A program made the translations under genes and the position numbers. Under the pieces are notes generated by a model. That model had not been told where the DNA came from. It saw nothing but the letters and a program-made list of their open reading frames with translations, and ran no database searches. From Arthrobacter sp. MYb23 (GTDB lineage: Bacteria; Actinomycetota; Actinomycetes; Actinomycetales; Micrococcaceae), in the NCBI RefSeq assembly GCF_002979775.1, contig NZ_PCPR01000001.1, positions 1 to 64,000 on the forward strand: a stretch of DNA of 64,000 bases. The letters run 5' to 3'. This document shows, in pieces, positions 17,008-27,259 of the stretch (within the stretch, counting starts at the first letter, position 1; each line of letters opens with the position of its first letter).

Positions 17008-17907
17008 ATGGCGCCTGGGTTATACGGAGCCGACATTGAACAGCTCAACTCGCTATCCAAACAAATGGGACAAGCGGGAAGCCGGCTCCAGAACCAGGAA
17101 CTCCAGGTCAATGGCCTGATCTCGGGCGTTGCGTGGAAGGGAGCCGACGGCGAGCGCTTTCGCCGCGAATGGGACAGCACCCTGCGGCCCATGTTGCACA
17201 GGGCCTCCCGTTCCTTGGATGACGCATCCAGAATGCTGCGCGCCCAGGCTGACGAACAGCAGAAGGCCAGCACTCAGGGTGGGTCCTCCAGGGGAGGGTC
17301 TACGGGGGCCAACAGCCCGCAGACTCCCGGCGGCACCGTCAACGGCGACACCCCCACCACTGGGTGGGAGGGGCTGTTAGGCGTCACCGGCAGCCAGGGT
17401 TGGTGGGCCGGCAACGCCCTCGTCACCGCCAGCGGTTTGGCGACGGACTCGATCCTGGCCCAGATGGCCAAGGGCGGGTTGGTAACGGAACTGACCCGGT
17501 GGCCCTGGCTCAGCGCCCAGTACGGCCAGGCGGCCGGCGCCGGGTATGTCAAGGGCACCCAACTGCTCAACGGCAGTTCAATGCTCGGGCGGCTCTCTGG
17601 GGCCTTGGGCTTCGTCACCGGCGGAATTCAGGTCTACCAAGGAATCCAGACGGGACATCCCGGAATGGCGGTGGACGGCGGGATCTCTGCCGCGTTGGCC
17701 GTGGGTAGCTTTTTTCCGGTGGTTGGCCCTGCCTGCGCCATCGCCGGCATCGCCTGGGGTGGCTTGGGCCTCCTGGCGACGAACATGGGCTACGACTCCG
17801 CATCGTCCATGATCGCTGATGGCGCGGAGCATGTCTGGGAAGGAGCACAGGACGCCGCCGGAGCAATAGCCGACGGCGCAAAGAAGGTCTGGGGATGGCT
17901 TACATGA
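17008..17907 (+). CDS. WXG100 protein with glycine-rich hydrophobic C-terminus (candidate T7SS effector)
   Basis: 299 residues. The N-terminal ~90 residues form a helical hairpin with the WxG turn at 43-45 (VAWKGADGERFRREWDSTL), the hallmark of ESX/type VII secretion substrates. A Gly/Ser/Pro linker follows (about 90-125). Residues about 190-275 are hydrophobic and rich in small residues (GALGFVTGGIQVYQGIQ, then AALAVGSFFPVVGPACAIAG and GGLGLLATNMG), resembling the glycine-zipper membrane-acting tails of some T7SS toxins. The last 30 residues are amphipathic. The ATG has an excellent AAGGGGG site. No T7SS core gene is in the window. The effector role is inferred. Confidence 0.6.
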   Translation: MAPGLYGADIEQLNSLSKQMGQAGSRLQNQELQVNGLISGVAWKGADGERFRREWDSTLRPMLHRASRSLDDASRMLRAQADEQQKASTQGGSSRGGSTGANSPQTPGGTVNGDTPTTGWEGLLGVTGSQGWWAGNALVTASGLATDSILAQMAKGGLVTELTRWPWLSAQYGQAAGAGYVKGTQLLNGSSMLGRLSGALGFVTGGIQVYQGIQTGHPGMAVDGGISAALAVGSFFPVVGPACAIAGIAWGGLGLLATNMGYDSASSMIADGAEHVWEGAQDAAGAIADGAKKVWGWLT

Positions 17908-17956
17908 TCGCGCCACTTCCTACACTGGACAGAGAAACCCTTAACAGAAGGTAGAA

Positions 17957-18586
17957 ATGACCACCCAGACAGAAGAAACCCAGGCATTGCTCATCACCGA
18001 ACACGAGCTCATCGCTCTCATTGCGCTGGCCGGCACCGACGGCGCACTGAAATGCCAGACCCTTTTCCGCCTCGATCACGCCGCCGGGGCGCCGCTGGAA
18101 CAGGCCGGTGTTGCCACGCTGTTGGAACGTGGGTTGATGAAGATCGAAAACGACGCTCTCCTGCCGGTTGGGCCGGCCGCGACCGTTACGGCTGTCCTCG
18201 CGGATGCCACGGCGTGGCTGGAAACAGCCCTCGTCACCCCGTCCTCGGAGCATGTTTCCTTCATGTTCGGCGCAGAGCAGGGTGCCCTGCTGCTGAATCT
18301 GAGCAAGTACGGCGTTCACGAGCTGCACCCCATTACGGGCTCCGAAGGTATGGTCGCCACTGCAGTGCAGATGGCCGACTATTACCTGAACCAAGCGCCG
18401 GACGGCTTTCCCGCGGCCGCAACCACCCGCCGGCACTTCAACGACGGAACCTCCCGAGCGGTGCACGTCAAAGCTGAGGCCGACGGTTCCCTGTCGATCG
18501 CCGCGGGCGAAGGCGAAAATCTCGATTCTACGGCCCTTACGCGTGATCAACTCGACGCACGCGTCCGCGCAGGCTTGGAGCGATAA
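17957..18586 (+). CDS. Uncharacterised cytoplasmic protein in the WXG100 cassette (possible chaperone)
   Basis: 209 residues, no signal peptide or membrane segment. It begins ITEHELIALIALAGTDG and has a winged-helix-like first third ending in ATLLERGLMKIENDALLPVG. A mixed alpha/beta remainder follows (EHVSFMFGAEQGALLLNLSK, MVATAVQMADYYLNQAPDGF). The layout of N-terminal 'level-of-residue' helices followed by a sheet vaguely recalls EspG-type ESX chaperones, but I see no diagnostic motif. It lies about 50 bases after the WXG100 gene with an AGAAGG site and ends five bases before the next start, so it is in the same operon. Could be chaperone, immunity factor or neither. Confidence 0.5.
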   Translation: MTTQTEETQALLITEHELIALIALAGTDGALKCQTLFRLDHAAGAPLEQAGVATLLERGLMKIENDALLPVGPAATVTAVLADATAWLETALVTPSSEHVSFMFGAEQGALLLNLSKYGVHELHPITGSEGMVATAVQMADYYLNQAPDGFPAAATTRRHFNDGTSRAVHVKAEADGSLSIAAGEGENLDSTALTRDQLDARVRAGLER

Positions 18587-18591
18587 CCCGG

Positions 18592-19242
18592 GTGAGCTAT
18601 CAGTCAGGCCCTGCACCGCTTTACCACTCAGACCGTTCCCTTGACTATTGGCTTTCCCCGGAGCTCTCGGCTATCACCCCGACGAATGCGCGTTCCCGCC
18701 TGCGTGAGCTCGCCAGCGCCCGAGGAGCTTACATGGGCGCATGGGCTGCCGGAATCGGATTCGGCGGGTTCCTTGTCCTCCTGGGTGTAGTCCTGGCTGT
18801 TCGGCTTGGCACGCTCGTAACGCTTCCTGCCCTCGGCATTCCCGGCGCAGCCCTCACCGTACTGTGCGGAATATACTTCGCGAGGGTTCGGAACCGGTTG
18901 CCGCGGACAGACCGGGCGCTGGTCAATCGTGGTCCTGGGAACCTGCGCGGGGCGCTTTCCTTCGTGGCGTTCGTCCTGCTCGTCTTCACGGGACTGTTCG
19001 CTTTCACGGCCAAACCGTCCACCTGGCAGGATCCTGGCGCACTGCTGACGCTGGCTTCGGTTCTAGCCTTCATGGTGTGCCTCCTCGTGGTTGGGATCAT
19101 CGTCCCGGCCACCATCGCGAGCCGTTCGAGGGAGTCGCTTCGCCGCAAGGCTGCAACTGATCCGCATTTCCGGGCGCTGCTGGAGCAGGACCTCGCCACG
19201 TGGCGTGATCCCTACGGCAACGCAGGGTACGGCCCGCTATAA
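18592..19242 (+). CDS. Four-helix membrane protein in the WXG100 cassette (possible immunity protein)
   Basis: 216 residues, GTG start. A cytoplasmic N-terminus (1-45) is followed by helices at about 49-70, 75-94, 118-138 and 150-172, and then a basic tail (SRSRESLRRKAATDPHFRAL). No enzyme motif. Because the first gene of the cassette has a putative membrane-acting C-terminus, a membrane-embedded immunity protein is plausible; this is inference only. The gene ends three bases from the convergent ABC transporter stop. Confidence 0.55.
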   Translation: MSYQSGPAPLYHSDRSLDYWLSPELSAITPTNARSRLRELASARGAYMGAWAAGIGFGGFLVLLGVVLAVRLGTLVTLPALGIPGAALTVLCGIYFARVRNRLPRTDRALVNRGPGNLRGALSFVAFVLLVFTGLFAFTAKPSTWQDPGALLTLASVLAFMVCLLVVGIIVPATIASRSRESLRRKAATDPHFRALLEQDLATWRDPYGNAGYGPL

Positions 19243-19245
19243 GCC

Positions 19246-21138
19246 TCAGGGTGTGTTCTGACTGCTCTCATCCACGGAGAGCTGGGATTCAAACATACGG
19301 AAGTACCTGCCGCGCAGGGCAACCAATTCCTTATGTGTCCCCTGCTCCGCTATCCGGCCGTCTTCCAGCATGTACACGATGTCTGCCTTCTCTATGGTGG
19401 CCAGGCGATGACTGATGGCGATGATGGTGCTGCTCCGGTCCGCGAACAGCCTGGTGAAGATTCGGTGCTCGGCCAAAGCATCAATAGCGGATGTGGGCTC
19501 GTCCATGACCATGAACGAGGCGTCGCGATAGAAGTTCCGCGCCATGGCCAGTCGTTGCCATTGGCCACCTGAGAGCCCGCTTCCCTTGCGTCCCCGGGGG
19601 TCCTCCATCCAGTTACTGACGTGGTTCTCCAGGCCATTGGGCAACTTGTTGATGAATTCCATGGCTTCGGCGTCAGCGGCCGCCCGCCGGATGCGGTCAT
19701 CGTCCCGGGGCTGGTCCACATCTCCCAGGTAGATGTTCTCCGCGGCGGTGGCGAACTCGTATTTCAGGAACTCCTGGCTCAGAACGGCCAGGTGCCGGTG
19801 CCAGCTGGTGACGTCAATCCCGGCGAGGTCTACGCCGTCCAGCAGGACCTGGCCGGAATCCGGCCGGTACAGGCCCGCCAGGATACGGATCAGCGTTGAC
19901 TTGCCAGCGCCGTTCTCCCCCACAATCGCAATGTGCTGACCGGCCTTGATGGTCATGGAAATGCCCTTGATGACCTCAAGGTCGCTCCCCGTGTAACTGA
20001 ACCGGATGTCCCGCATTTCCACGGTGACGGGCGAGCTTGGCAGCGGCTGTTCTTTTCCACTGGGGACGGGAAGGGCCATGAAAAGCTCGTAGTCCTTAAG
20101 GTTGGCCAGGTCCTCATCAATGGAACTGAGCGAGGAGACGAGGCTGTTGGCGGTGGACAGCGCACGGCTCACAATCTGCTGAACGTAGAGGAACTGTCCC
20201 ACCGGCTGCGCCCTTGCGATGATCTGACCAACCACCCACACCAAGGACACCACCTCGGCTCCGTACTGAAGGGAATCGGCGGCAAGCTGCTTGGGGATGT
20301 AACGCTTCTGGAAGTCCAAACGCCTGCGCTCGTCGGCGTCGCGCAACCTCGACCGCAGGTCCATGAGGTATCCAACGATCCCATATAGACGCATCTCTGC
20401 GATGTGCTGGGGCCGGAGCAGGTTTTGTTCGATCATCCGGCGTTGCCGCCGCGAATCCACCTGTGTGTTCCAGTGTGCGATCTGCTCGCGGGAGAGTTTG
20501 AACTGCAGGTACACGCTGGGCACGATGGCTACCAACACAATGACGGCTATCCACCAGCTGACCAGCAGCAGAGCACCAATGGCCAGGACCACGGAAACGA
20601 ACTGCGTAAAGATGGCGGCTATCCGGTCCAGCACGCGGGCGTAGGAATCGGAGAACCGCTTGGCGCGGTCGTAAAGATCCACCGTTTCCTTGTCGTCATA
20701 GCGCCAGAACTCCAGCGCCAGGAACCGCTGGTACATCATGTCCCCCACGATGGCACCCACTTTGAAGCTCATCAGCTGCTGGATGTACCGGTCAACACTG
20801 CTGAAAGCTCCCCAGAACAATCCCAACGCGGCAGTGATGATGACGTACAGAATGGCCCGTGGGCCGGAGTCGGGATCCCCCGCATATCCGGCCGCCAGCG
20901 CTGTGGTGGTCAAAGCGGCGAAGTAGGTGGTAACCAGCGGAAGGGTGGCCGAGATCAACGAGCCTGCCACCTTCATGATGACCGCGCCGGGTGAGGCTTT
21001 GAAGCTCACCTTCAGGACCTGCCCGACGGCGCGTGCGTACGGCCGCAAGGCCAGCTTGCGGGGCGGCGGCTTGCCCGGTTGGGCTGAGTTCAGCCGGACC
21101 GACTCCGGGTGCCGCGGTTGCGCGGGCTGTTCTGACAT
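19246..21138 (-). CDS. ABC exporter, fused permease and ATPase
   Basis: 630 residues. The N-terminal half is a six-helix type I exporter domain (about 35-345). The ATPase has Walker A GENGAGKST (about 413-421), signature SGLSGGQWQR, Walker B SFMVMDEPTSAID and the switch histidine in AISHRLAT. It is a half-transporter and probably a homodimer. The substrate is unknown; lipids, peptides and drugs are common for the family. ATG start six bases after TAGGCT (leaderless). Its stop is three bases from that of the convergent WXG100 cassette. Confidence 0.9.
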   Translation of the reverse strand: MSEQPAQPRHPESVRLNSAQPGKPPPRKLALRPYARAVGQVLKVSFKASPGAVIMKVAGSLISATLPLVTTYFAALTTTALAAGYAGDPDSGPRAILYVIITAALGLFWGAFSSVDRYIQQLMSFKVGAIVGDMMYQRFLALEFWRYDDKETVDLYDRAKRFSDSYARVLDRIAAIFTQFVSVVLAIGALLLVSWWIAVIVLVAIVPSVYLQFKLSREQIAHWNTQVDSRRQRRMIEQNLLRPQHIAEMRLYGIVGYLMDLRSRLRDADERRRLDFQKRYIPKQLAADSLQYGAEVVSLVWVVGQIIARAQPVGQFLYVQQIVSRALSTANSLVSSLSSIDEDLANLKDYELFMALPVPSGKEQPLPSSPVTVEMRDIRFSYTGSDLEVIKGISMTIKAGQHIAIVGENGAGKSTLIRILAGLYRPDSGQVLLDGVDLAGIDVTSWHRHLAVLSQEFLKYEFATAAENIYLGDVDQPRDDDRIRRAAADAEAMEFINKLPNGLENHVSNWMEDPRGRKGSGLSGGQWQRLAMARNFYRDASFMVMDEPTSAIDALAEHRIFTRLFADRSSTIIAISHRLATIEKADIVYMLEDGRIAEQGTHKELVALRGRYFRMFESQLSVDESSQNTP

Positions 21139-21144
21139 ATGCCC

Positions 21145-21150
21145 AGCCTA
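21145..21150 (-). promoter_or_regulatory. -10 box TAGGCT of the ABC exporter gene
   Basis: TAGGCT, six-base spacer, ATG; no ribosome-binding site. Confidence 0.5.
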
Positions 21151-21186
21151 TTCTTCAGGACCGACAATTCTGCCGCGTCCCGTTAA

Positions 21187-21226
21187 ACAGTTGTTCCCCG
21201 TGGAAACTTCCACGGGGAACAACTGT
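21187..21226 (-). terminator. 19-bp perfect hairpin downstream of guaB
   Basis: ACAGTTGTTCCCCGTGGAA and its exact complement are separated by two bases. It lies in the short gap between the guaB stop and the ABC exporter promoter. It probably terminates guaB, but there is only a weak U-tract (TTTAAC), and an operator or small-RNA role is not excluded. Confidence 0.6.
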
Positions 21227-21242
21227 CTAAGAAGGTGATGGA

Positions 21243-22787
<1,545 letters not shown>

Positions 22788-22836
22788 TTAACTGGTAGGG
22801 GTTGCAACTGATGACCAGCCCGTCATTACGGGACTG

Positions 22837-22879
22837 GCCTGTGCATTGAAGTACCTGTGCAGAAATTACCTGTGCAGAA
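22837..22879. repeat. Three CCTGTGCA repeats upstream of guaB
   Basis: CCTGTGCA occurs at 22838, 22854 and 22869 in one orientation, 16 and 15 bases apart. The last two are embedded in the longer repeat TACCTGTGCAGAA. They lie about 85-125 bases upstream of the guaB ATG in the 261-base gap between guaB and the acyltransferase gene, where no other gene is visible. Possible regulator sites. Confidence 0.5.
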
Positions 22880-23015
22880 GGTATTGGGTAAATACTAGAA
22901 CCTTCGCGGCGATCACCATATTCCGGGAGGCCTGAGTGTGAGTAACAGCACTCACAGCAGCTACCAAGGCGACAGAACGGCGTCGTACTTTCCACTCCGC
23001 CTTCAGGTGCGGAAC

Positions 23016-25097
23016 CTAGCTGGCGGACCATCCGGTGGCGGCCAACAGCCGCTCTTCAAACATCGGGATCATGGTCTGCACGTAGGTCTTGGAAAGGTGG
23101 TTGTCGTCCTTATAGACATAGACATTGCCCACCACCGCCGGACATGTCCCCTGCTCGCAGATGAAGTCGCTCATGTCCATCAGGTAGAGCCCCTCCACCT
23201 TGCCGAGGTAATCGTCCAAAGGTGAGGACTCGGCCAAGGATTCTTCAAGCGGCACATTGCAGTCCGGCGAATCCTTGCCCTTCTTCTGGACGCACTCAGG
23301 CATGTTGAAACTGAAACGCGGGTTGTCCCGGACACCCACCACATCGATCCCCAGGTCCGTGAACGGCTTGATGCCTTCAAGGTACCCGGGAACTTCAGTC
23401 TCAAAGGGTGCGTCCACGTGCGTCAGCGACGCCACCGTGAACACGGCGTCGGGCTTGTGCTCCAGAACGTAGGCAGAACTTGCCTTGTTGAAGTCGTTGC
23501 AGAAATCTGCACGCTCCGACGATTGGGCGCCGAAGCGGCAGCCACCCTTGATCAGCGTCACCACTTCCCAGCCGTGCTGCTTGGCAATCGGGCCCAGTGC
23601 AGCCAGGTATTGCTGAGAGTGGGAGTCACCCAACACCACAATCCTCTTGGTAACTACCTCAGGTTCCTCATTCTGCAGGCATCCCTCCAGGACAGGGTCG
23701 GTGGGCACATTGTCCCCTGTGCACGCCCCGTCCACGTTGGCCCACTCGTCCTTCATGGCCGCCGGCGCAGGGATAATGAGGGCTTCCTCGCTGGGCTTAC
23801 CGGCGTATTCCGGGGACAGCGCCGCAGCGCCAGGCGTCAGTTCGTGGGGCTGATCCGCAATGGCTGCCGCTTCCGCGGTGATGGCGCTTTGCCACGCCGT
23901 GACAGGTAAGGCAAGAAGCGCACCGCAGGAGACAATCACGACGGCGGCCCGCCAGGACCGCACGTCCGGCCACTTCCAGCTGCGCAGCGGTACTTCCACA
24001 AACCTCGTGGTGGCGACAGCGAGCAGCAAGGAAACCGCCATGATTCCCAGGCCTTGAACGAGGCTGGGCATGGTGGTGCCGGAGGCCAGGAGGAAGAACA
24101 CCAACACCGGCCAGTGCCACAAGTACAACGCGTAAGAGTTGTCCCCCAGCAGGACCAGCGGACGCGAACTCAGGAGACGGTCGGCGCCGAAACGGCTTCC
24201 GCTGTGACCGGCGACGATCACGGCAGCCGCTGCAAGGGTTGGCCAAAGTGCAACGAAACCAGGGAAGGATCGGTCAACGGGGAGCACCAGCCCGCAGGCG
24301 AGCATTGCCGCAATACCGGCCCACCCCAGGAAAACACGGAGCCTGCGCCCGGGCTTCAGATACGGAATCGCCAAGGCAAGGAGGGATCCCAGGGCAAATT
24401 CCCATAGGCGGGCACGGGTGTCAAAGTAGGCATATGCCTGGTTGGTGGCTGTTTGCTCGATGGAGAACACGAGCGATGCCATGAAGACCACACCGAAGGC
24501 GATGAACAGCAGCTGGCGGTGACCCAGGGCTTTTCGATGCGGAAACAGCCTGGCCAACAGCGGCTGCAGCAGGGCGACTCCAGCAAAGATCAATGGCCAC
24601 AAAATGAACACCTGGCCTTGGACAGACAGAGACCAAAAGTGCTGGAGGGGGCTGGCGTCCACGTGCTGCTGGGCGTAGTAGTCCACCGCGAAGGCGGCAA
24701 GCTGCCAGTTTTGCCGGTACATCAACGATGCCCACGCTTCGGTGAGGACGTCCGGCCACCGGCTCTGCGGGATGAGTGCCCAGGTACCGGCGAGGATTGC
24801 CAGCAGGACGACCACGACGGCGGGCAACAGTCGCTTGAAAACGTGGAGCCAGTGCCGCACAAGCTTCAGTGGCGTGCGGCTTTCGAGCTTGCGGGTGAAG
24901 GACAATGTCAGCAGGAAAGCCGAGATCAGCAGGAAGACGTCCACTCCGCCGGAGACCTTGCCGAGCCAGATATGGTAGGCCGCAACCATGAGCACAGCCA
25001 ACGCACGCAGGCCTTGGACTTCAGGGCGGAAACCGGGTTTTGCTTGTTGCCCGGAGGAGGAAGGCTGTTGCGGCGGCGTAGCCGGTTTTGGCATCAT
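23016..25097 (-). CDS. Acyltransferase-3 / SGNH hydrolase membrane protein (copy 1)
   Basis: 693 residues. OafA/YrhL type: the N-terminal acyltransferase-3 domain (about 25-375) has around ten helices and the start FRPEVQGLRALAVLMVAAYH with the catalytic His. The C-terminal periplasmic/extracellular SGNH domain (about 480-690) has LGDSHSQQY (block I, Asp491-Ser492) and DDNHLS (block V). Such proteins O-acetylate cell-wall or surface polysaccharides. The first ATG of an ATGATG pair overlaps the stop of the upstream paralogue by four bases, so the two are coupled. Confidence 0.88.
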   Translation of the reverse strand: MMPKPATPPQQPSSSGQQAKPGFRPEVQGLRALAVLMVAAYHIWLGKVSGGVDVFLLISAFLLTLSFTRKLESRTPLKLVRHWLHVFKRLLPAVVVVLLAILAGTWALIPQSRWPDVLTEAWASLMYRQNWQLAAFAVDYYAQQHVDASPLQHFWSLSVQGQVFILWPLIFAGVALLQPLLARLFPHRKALGHRQLLFIAFGVVFMASLVFSIEQTATNQAYAYFDTRARLWEFALGSLLALAIPYLKPGRRLRVFLGWAGIAAMLACGLVLPVDRSFPGFVALWPTLAAAAVIVAGHSGSRFGADRLLSSRPLVLLGDNSYALYLWHWPVLVFFLLASGTTMPSLVQGLGIMAVSLLLAVATTRFVEVPLRSWKWPDVRSWRAAVVIVSCGALLALPVTAWQSAITAEAAAIADQPHELTPGAAALSPEYAGKPSEEALIIPAPAAMKDEWANVDGACTGDNVPTDPVLEGCLQNEEPEVVTKRIVVLGDSHSQQYLAALGPIAKQHGWEVVTLIKGGCRFGAQSSERADFCNDFNKASSAYVLEHKPDAVFTVASLTHVDAPFETEVPGYLEGIKPFTDLGIDVVGVRDNPRFSFNMPECVQKKGKDSPDCNVPLEESLAESSPLDDYLGKVEGLYLMDMSDFICEQGTCPAVVGNVYVYKDDNHLSKTYVQTMIPMFEERLLAATGWSAS

Positions 25098-27157
25098 CGC
25101 TGCCACCCTGTCGCGGCAAACCACCTTTCGTCCAGCATGCCTGCCATGCTCTGGACGTAGGTTTTGGTCAGGTGGTTGTCATCGAGGTAGACGAAGGTAT
25201 TGCCGATGACAGGTGGGCAATAGAGTTCCGGGCAGATCAGATCAGTCAGATCCAATAAGGACAGGTTCTCGAATTTGCCCGTCACTGCATCAAACGGGCT
25301 TGGTTCGGCCAGGACATCGGCCTTGAGCGGCCGGCAGTCCGGACTGTCCACGCCTTTGGCCAGGGTGCAGTCTCTCAGGCTGTAATTGAAGCGGGGATTG
25401 TCCCGCACCGCCACGACGCGGATGCCCAGCTCAGTGACTTGGGGGATGAGATCCTCAAAACCGTACGTCAGTGTTTCATCAGGCCAAGAGGGCACCGCCG
25501 CAGTTCCCACCATGAAGAGAGCATCCGGAGTGTGTTCCCGAATGTGGTTGACCACATCACTGTTGAACTGGTTGCAGGCTGGCTCGGATTGGGGATCTTC
25601 AGTGGTGAAAGGGCAACCCCCGTATAGAAGGGAGTAGAGGCGCCAATGATGCTCTTCGGCCAGGACCGCCATTGCAGCAAGCCACTGCTGGGAATGGGAG
25701 TTGCCCACAACCAGTACCGTTTTTGTGGCGTCCGCCCCGACGCCGTTCTGTTTGCAGTTCTCCTGGAGCGACTTCGCTTCAGGTTTGACGTCTCCGGAGC
25801 AGTCGGCGGGCAGGCTCGCCCAGTCGCGCCCAACCCTTTCCACTGTGGGCTGGATGGGTGCATTCGGAGCTGCTTCATTGACGTAGTCAGGCAAGAGGAT
25901 CTTCGCTCCCGGGTTATCGAACACCATGCGTGCCTCGGCTGCTTGCTCATCCAGATCCAGACGATACTGGAACGCCATGAGGGGCGCGGACACAACAGCG
26001 AGGCACGCAGCGATGGCAATCACTGAACGGCGCCGCTTTACCTCCGGCCATTTCCATTCCCGGAACGGTTTTCCCACGAACTTGGTGGTCAGGAAAGCCA
26101 AGGTCAGCGACAACGCGATAATCACCGTACCGGACAGCCAGCCAGCATGGTCCTTGCCGCTCCATGCCAAAGCAATCACAAGAATGGGCCAATGCCAGAG
26201 GTAGAGGGCGTAGGAGTTATCACCGAGCCGGACAAGGAACTTCGAACTCAGGATCCGGTCCACACCTAAGCGGCTTCCGGTTTGCCCGGCAGCGATCACG
26301 GCTACCGCAGCCAGCGTGGGCCATAAAGCGACGAAGCCGGGGAACGCCGTCTGTACCTGGAGCAGTATTCCGCAGCTGAGCATGGCGGCCACACCCACCC
26401 ATCCCATGACAATGCGTACAGGCTTGGAAAAGTTCAGCGCGGGCAGGATCAAGGCCACCAGTGTGCCCAGGGCAAACTCCCACAAACGGGCAAAGGTATC
26501 GAAGTACGCCACTGCCTGGTTGCTGGCGGTGAAGATGATGGAGTAGACGAACGAGACCAGGAAGATGATCGCGAAAACGTACACCAGCGTGGCGCGGTAG
26601 CGGAGGGCAAAGCGGCGGCACACCAGCGCTGCAGTTGCGAAGATGACGGGCCACAGAATGAACACCTGGCCCTGGATGGACAGCGACCAGAAGTGCTGCA
26701 CCGGGCTGGCCATGCTGTGGTCCGTGGCGTAGTAGTCAACCGCCAGGTCCTGCAACAGCCGGTTTTCAAAGTAGAACAGCGAGGCCCAGGTTTGCTGGAC
26801 AATCTCAAACCAGCGCGTGGCCGGCAGGAAAATGAAGGTTGCTGCGAGAGTTGACACGAGAACCACGACGACGGCGGGCAGCAGCCGCCTGAACAGGTGC
26901 AGCCAGTGGCGCACCAGGTCCATGGGGCGGCCCTGTTTGTACCGTCCCGTGAACTGAAGGGTCATGAGGAAAGCTGAGATCAGGAGAAAGACATCAACAC
27001 CTCCGGAAACCCTGCCGATCCAGATGTGGTAGCTCACCACCATGAGGACGGCCAAGGACCGAAGGCCTTGGATTTCGGGGCGGAACTTGGACTTCGCAAC
27101 GGGTCCGGAAGCCCGCCTGCCGTGGTGGGCAGGGGCTGGAATCGTTGGCGTAGTCAC
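25094..27157 (-). CDS. Acyltransferase-3 / SGNH hydrolase membrane protein (copy 2)
   Basis: 687 residues, same architecture as the gene that follows it: FRPEIQGLRSLAVLMVVSYH, ten or so helices, then an SGNH domain. Block I reads VGNSHSQQW, so Asn486 replaces the Asp of GDS while the catalytic Ser is kept; block V is DDNHLT. The two proteins match along their whole length and look like a tandem duplication. The GTG start is preferred: it leaves a short tail before FRPEIQG as in copy 1 and follows a GAGGAA site, whereas the longer reading adds 46 residues of unlikely sequence. Confidence 0.85.
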   Translation of the reverse strand: MTTPTIPAPAHHGRRASGPVAKSKFRPEIQGLRSLAVLMVVSYHIWIGRVSGGVDVFLLISAFLMTLQFTGRYKQGRPMDLVRHWLHLFRRLLPAVVVVLVSTLAATFIFLPATRWFEIVQQTWASLFYFENRLLQDLAVDYYATDHSMASPVQHFWSLSIQGQVFILWPVIFATAALVCRRFALRYRATLVYVFAIIFLVSFVYSIIFTASNQAVAYFDTFARLWEFALGTLVALILPALNFSKPVRIVMGWVGVAAMLSCGILLQVQTAFPGFVALWPTLAAVAVIAAGQTGSRLGVDRILSSKFLVRLGDNSYALYLWHWPILVIALAWSGKDHAGWLSGTVIIALSLTLAFLTTKFVGKPFREWKWPEVKRRRSVIAIAACLAVVSAPLMAFQYRLDLDEQAAEARMVFDNPGAKILLPDYVNEAAPNAPIQPTVERVGRDWASLPADCSGDVKPEAKSLQENCKQNGVGADATKTVLVVGNSHSQQWLAAMAVLAEEHHWRLYSLLYGGCPFTTEDPQSEPACNQFNSDVVNHIREHTPDALFMVGTAAVPSWPDETLTYGFEDLIPQVTELGIRVVAVRDNPRFNYSLRDCTLAKGVDSPDCRPLKADVLAEPSPFDAVTGKFENLSLLDLTDLICPELYCPPVIGNTFVYLDDNHLTKTYVQSMAGMLDERWFAATGWQR

Positions 27158-27197
27158 GGTAGGCAGTTCCTCAAAGCTGTGGCACAAAGCATCAATA

Positions 27198-27219
27198 TTA
27201 CGCGTTTTTAGTCGCGTAA
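27198..27219. promoter_or_regulatory. Palindrome upstream of the acyltransferase pair (candidate operator)
   Basis: TTACGCG and CGCGTAA are separated by TTTTTAGT. On the minus strand the second arm runs into TAATAT, a good -10 box, about 41 bases before the GTG of copy 2. A repressor bound here would block the promoter. Confidence 0.45.
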
Positions 27220-27259
27220 CCCATGTGGGAGAGTGTTCCTGGCCGCCATTCGATGCCCC

